Below are positions 21,923-24,183 of a stretch of 24,183 nt of DNA, in pieces (the stretch's first letter is position 1; the number at the start of each line of letters is the position of its first letter). Origin of the DNA: a virus; the IMG/VR virus record IMGVR_UViG_3300007276_000297, positions 1 through 24,183 of that record; one strand, given 5' to 3'. The notes under the pieces were generated by a model. That model was not told the DNA's origin. It saw only the letters and a program-made list of their open reading frames with translations, and did no database searches. The position numbers and the translations under genes were made by a program.

Positions 21923-23625
21923 ACAAAGCTGATATATGGACAGAGCTAGGAAAGATTGAGGACTCGGTCCACTCGTTAACTGAGGCATTGCAACAACTCC
22001 GGAAAAATGTATTTGCTGGACCTGACATTCCGTCTAACGTGTCAGCTAGTAAGGGCGTATACCCCGGTAAGGTAGTCGTGACTTGGGACGAGGTGGTACC
22101 TACCGAGACTCTGTCGAGTCCTACGAGCGTATTTATCCCTCTCTGGTACCAAGTCTTTGGGAGCACTAATGGAGCTGACGAAGGTATTTTCCTCGCGGAA
22201 ACCTCTAGTACTACTTTTGAAGATTTAACACCTACTGAGGGAATCCCTTATTCTTACCGGGTACGTGCCTGTGAAAATGGTGACTTTGGTGAATTTAGTG
22301 ATTGGGTTGTTGGCCACTCTAAAGTAGTCATCCCAGAGCCTATCCCAGAGCCTATCCCAGAGCCTATCCCAGAGCCTATCCCAGAGCCTATCCCAGAGCC
22401 TATCCCAGAGCCTATACCAGAGCCTACTCCCCCGAAACCTATTCCTTCAAAACCTACTTCTTCAAAACCTGACACGTTTATGAACACTAATATCAGGTGG
22501 CAGAGAGTCGTTGCAACACGTGAGGGGCTATCTTCATGGAACGAAAGCGACACGTGGATCGATAAGAAATTCGCATCTTCAGGTCTTAACAAAGTCGTAG
22601 CAGGTGCACCCGCTGCCTTTAAAGAGCTAACCCCCGGGCTCGTACTGAACCTTCGGTGGCGTGATTTTGTACGGAATCGTTACTTGCTGCCGGGTGGTAT
22701 AGAGCAAGCAGCTGACCCTAAATGGTCTAACTATATCTGGAACGGCCCAGAGGGTGACTGGATTAAGAAGCTACTAAGTGATCCACGTGTGGTCAATGGT
22801 GACATTGCCATCCAAATGTTAGTGGCTGACTCGGCGAGTGCAAACTCTAGGACTGTACCTGATTGTTATATTAGCGCGGGGCTTGCGTGGGCAGGTACAG
22901 GCACAAAATCCCACCACTATCGCATGAGGATGGACCTTGAGGGAGGTCGTGCATACATGCAAGCTTTCTATGAGGCTCTATTCAAGAATTACGCTAACGC
23001 AGGATTTTCAGCGATTCAACTAGGAGAGTACTACACGGGACCTTCCTCTGATTACCCTGAAGGGTTTAATAAAACAAAGTTCTTCCAAGGGCGTAGGGAG
23101 CTGTGGAAACACATTGATTCTATCATACCCCTAGCGGAGGATGGAACTCGCATTGCGGTCTTGCAGAAAAACCCTATTAATGCAGGTGGTGTTACATTCC
23201 AAGATTGCATTGACGCAAATATAGGTATGAGCCAGTCAGATATCCGTGGGTTTGAAGATCTTGAGATGCGGTATGCATTCCAGAACAAGATGCCAACTGA
23301 CATAGGTGGTGATACTCGTTTTGCAAAATTATGGCGTGATGGGTCAAGCAGAGGTGCCTCACTGGTCCCTACTCCGGCCCCAGCTAATCCATTTGGTTGG
23401 AAAGCGGGACAGTATGTAAAGTTCTACCCAATTAACATTGGTTGGTTTGCTTCTGCAATCGCACCGTTGGATTCCCTGACGTTGAGGATGGACGAAACCA
23501 CAGAACAGAATGCCAAGAATATGACAGAGATGCTATTGGCTTATGGCCCCGGTGGTACTAAACTGGGTCCAAAGAACTACCCGGTACCTACAACCAGACC
23601 TGCTTATTTGCCATATGGATCGTAA
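21919..23625 (+). CDS. multidomain tail/virion-associated protein: FN3, Pro-rich spacer, enzyme-like C-terminus
   Basis: The product has 568 residues. A short helix (about 5-30) is followed by a fibronectin type III domain (about 36-135; GKVVVTWDEV, WYQVFGS, PYSYRVRACENG). Then come eight IPEP repeats (138-169) with a further Pro/Lys/Ser tail to 184. The C-terminal about 380 residues look like an alpha/beta barrel enzyme: DIAIQMLVADS, FSAIQLGEYY (E370 as candidate acid), TRIAVLQKNP, INIGWFASAI. The layout, a domain on a stiff spacer with FN3, suits a tail-fibre, depolymerase or other carbohydrate-active virion protein. Family unproven. It is the last large gene before a strong terminator. Confidence 0.6.
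   Translation: MNKADIWTELGKIEDSVHSLTEALQQLRKNVFAGPDIPSNVSASKGVYPGKVVVTWDEVVPTETLSSPTSVFIPLWYQVFGSTNGADEGIFLAETSSTTFEDLTPTEGIPYSYRVRACENGDFGEFSDWVVGHSKVVIPEPIPEPIPEPIPEPIPEPIPEPIPEPIPEPTPPKPIPSKPTSSKPDTFMNTNIRWQRVVATREGLSSWNESDTWIDKKFASSGLNKVVAGAPAAFKELTPGLVLNLRWRDFVRNRYLLPGGIEQAADPKWSNYIWNGPEGDWIKKLLSDPRVVNGDIAIQMLVADSASANSRTVPDCYISAGLAWAGTGTKSHHYRMRMDLEGGRAYMQAFYEALFKNYANAGFSAIQLGEYYTGPSSDYPEGFNKTKFFQGRRELWKHIDSIIPLAEDGTRIAVLQKNPINAGGVTFQDCIDANIGMSQSDIRGFEDLEMRYAFQNKMPTDIGGDTRFAKLWRDGSSRGASLVPTPAPANPFGWKAGQYVKFYPINIGWFASAIAPLDSLTLRMDETTEQNAKNMTEMLLAYGPGGTKLGPKNYPVPTTRPAYLPYGS
22330..22425 (+). repeat. 12-base tandem repeat encoding (IPEP)8
   Basis: Seven identical copies of ATCCCAGAGCCT plus an eighth with one change (ATACCAGAGCCT). 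Each unit encodes Ile-Pro-Glu-Pro, so copy number can change without a frameshift. The product is a stiff, extended spacer like the PEP-rich part of TonB. Confidence 0.97.
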
Positions 23626-23659
23626 GAGGGTTGTAGGGAGGGCTCGTCCCGACCCCTTT

Positions 23660-23670
23660 TAGACACTCCT
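23660..23670 (+). repeat. TAGACACTCC repeat, second forward copy
   Basis: TAGACACTCCT lies 35 bases after the tail-like gene, in the same orientation as 21797. Nearby, GAGGGCTCGTCCC (23638-23650) is the exact reverse complement of 24034-24046, another word shared across this region. Confidence 0.65.
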
Positions 23671-23703
23671 ATAACTAAACACATAACTTTTGGAAACTCT
23701 ACT

Positions 23704-23832
23704 ATGGAATACACAAGGAACCTCCTAGACGCTGCCAAGGGAATCTATGAATCGAACCCCTTTATTTCAGGCTGTTGGTCAGTTCTAATGCTTCAAGGTT
23801 TACTAGCTTTGATAGTGCTAGTTATAAATTAA
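23704..23832 (+). CDS. 42-residue protein with C-terminal membrane span
   Basis: ATG 23704 to TAA 23830. The first half is amphipathic (YTRNLLDAAKGIYESN); the second is hydrophobic (about 25-41, VLMLQGLLALIVLVI). The ribosome site is weak (TTGGAAA). It could be a small tail-anchored or lysis-related peptide; the evidence is only the frame and its membrane-like composition. It lies between the tail-like gene and the terminator. Confidence 0.45.
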   Translation: MEYTRNLLDAAKGIYESNPFISGCWSVLMLQGLLALIVLVIN

Positions 23833-23836
23833 ACTA

Positions 23837-23860
23837 AAGGGAACTCGGTTCCCTCGTATA
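23837..23860 (+). repeat. REP-like repeat, intergenic copy
   Basis: Exact 24-base copy of 20499-20522. It forms the hairpin GGGAAC (23839-23844) / GTTCCC (23848-23853) and lies only four bases before the big terminator stem. Confidence 0.85.
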
Positions 23861-23864
23861 AAAA

Positions 23865-23941
23865 CCCCCAAGACAACACTAGTACTCCTAAATGGGAGTA
23901 TTGGTGCTGTCTTGGGGGTATTCTTTTTTTTTTTTTTTTTT
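23865..23941 (+). terminator. very strong intrinsic terminator with 18 T
   Basis: An about 24-pair imperfect stem runs from CCCCCAAGACA (23865-23875) and TACTCC to GGAGTA and TGTCTTGGGGG (23908-23918), with a small TAAATG loop. It is followed by TATTC and then 18 consecutive T (23924-23941). It should end the late transcript. The outer stem is flanked by A and T runs and could act on either strand, though the tract on the reverse side is short. Confidence 0.95.
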
Positions 23942-24183
23942 GTTTAATAAGGGGAGTGTCTAAAGGGAGTGTCTACGACCCTCTTACGACCCTCCTTACG
24001 AGACTAGACGAGAGGTATGAGGATCGTAGGCGAGGGACGAGCCCTCTTAAATCCGATCCTTACGAGTCCTCCTTCTATATTACCTTGATTAGTAAGGGTT
24101 ATGGGAAGGGAGATAATTGAATCCGCCTTAGATATGGGGGAACCTAAGTGAATCTCCCTCATGGTTCCTTGGTGCCTACGGGG
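23942..24183. other. non-coding, repeat-rich segment to the window edge
   Basis: No convincing gene on the + strand. It holds two reverse copies of the TAGACACTCC repeat (23948-23962, 23965-23975), a doubled ACGACCCTC-TTACGA word (about 23974-23999) and CGTAGGCGAGGGAC (24025-24038), which runs into GGGACGAGCCCTC (24034-24046). GGAACC / GGTTCC inverted copies lie near 24137 and 24162. A 16-codon frame at 24101-24151 is too short to support. Possible roles are a replication or packaging site or a control region for genes beyond the edge. Confidence 0.6.
23948..23975 (-). repeat. TAGACACTCC repeat, two reverse copies
   Basis: TAAGGGGAGTGTCTA (23948-23962) is the exact reverse complement of 21797-21811; GGGAGTGTCTA (23965-23975) is a second, shorter copy. 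The pair sits just after the terminator. Confidence 0.75.

Noticed and set aside
22330-22425. Repeat array that could be mistaken for a CRISPR
   Set aside because: Units are 12 bases, contiguous with no spacers, and encode an in-frame IPEP series.
22254-22592. Reverse-strand frame with Gly-Ser-Gly-Ile repeats
   Set aside because: The repeats are just the complement of the 12-base IPEP-coding units; no ribosome site or other support.
24101-24151. 16-codon frame near the right edge
   Set aside because: Too short, and it sits among repeats and inverted words; no neighbour supports it.
1-24183. tRNA genes, integrase or other lysogeny genes
   Set aside because: No cloverleaf-like stretch, recombinase motif or repressor was recognised; short gaps leave little room.

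Overview
The window is a 24.2 kb stretch of a tailed double-stranded DNA bacteriophage genome (Caudoviricetes). Every supported gene lies on the + strand. Genes are packed tightly, with stop/start overlaps such as TAATG and ATGA, and strong Shine-Dalgarno (SD) sites. A T7-type replication set is present: family A DNA polymerase, 5'-3' exonuclease and primase-helicase. With it are a class I ribonucleotide reductase and dCMP deaminase, an endolysin, and a fibronectin-III protein likely to belong to the tail or virion. No capsid, portal, large terminase or RNA polymerase gene is in the window, so genus and host cannot be fixed. The gene types would suit an aquatic Gram-negative host, but that is inference.

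Layout. (1) 1-2724: small early or accessory genes, namely a partial gene, a zinc-ribbon protein, a family of unknown function, a nucleoside deoxyribosyltransferase-like protein, a DUF3310 protein and a GGxxRD/DxD nucleotidyltransferase. (2) 2731-9569: replication and recombination, namely DNA polymerase, FEN-like exonuclease, GIY-YIG nuclease, a small membrane protein, primase-helicase and a classical AAA+ ATPase. (3) 9599-13287: nucleotide supply, namely a membrane coiled-coil protein, dCMP deaminase, NrdA carrying an internal glutaredoxin domain and NrdB, closed by a clear intrinsic terminator. (4) 13337-17928: a membrane peptide, then a MoxR-like AAA+ ATPase, a 65-aa protein, an HExxH plus VWA protein, an unknown 389-aa protein and two more unknowns. 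(5) 17936-19528: a ClpP-like serine peptidase, a small-terminase-like protein, a 49-aa basic gene and a GC-rich unknown gene. (6) 19577-21763: GH108 endolysin, small unknown genes and a 47-aa single-span membrane protein that may be a lysis factor. (7) 21764-24183: the FN3/Pro-rich/enzyme-like protein, a 42-aa membrane peptide, a very strong terminator and repeat-rich non-coding DNA.

How the genes fit together. Reductase and deaminase feed dNTPs to the polymerase. Exonuclease and GIY-YIG nuclease may degrade host DNA or process phage DNA. Primase-helicase and polymerase form the fork. The MoxR/VWA/389-aa operon, the second AAA+ ATPase and the ClpP-like peptidase make an unusually rich set of protein-remodelling genes for one phage; what they act on is unknown. 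That module, the NrdA with an internal glutaredoxin and the repeat family around the tail-like gene are the most interesting items. All domain calls come from reading motifs; no database search was run.
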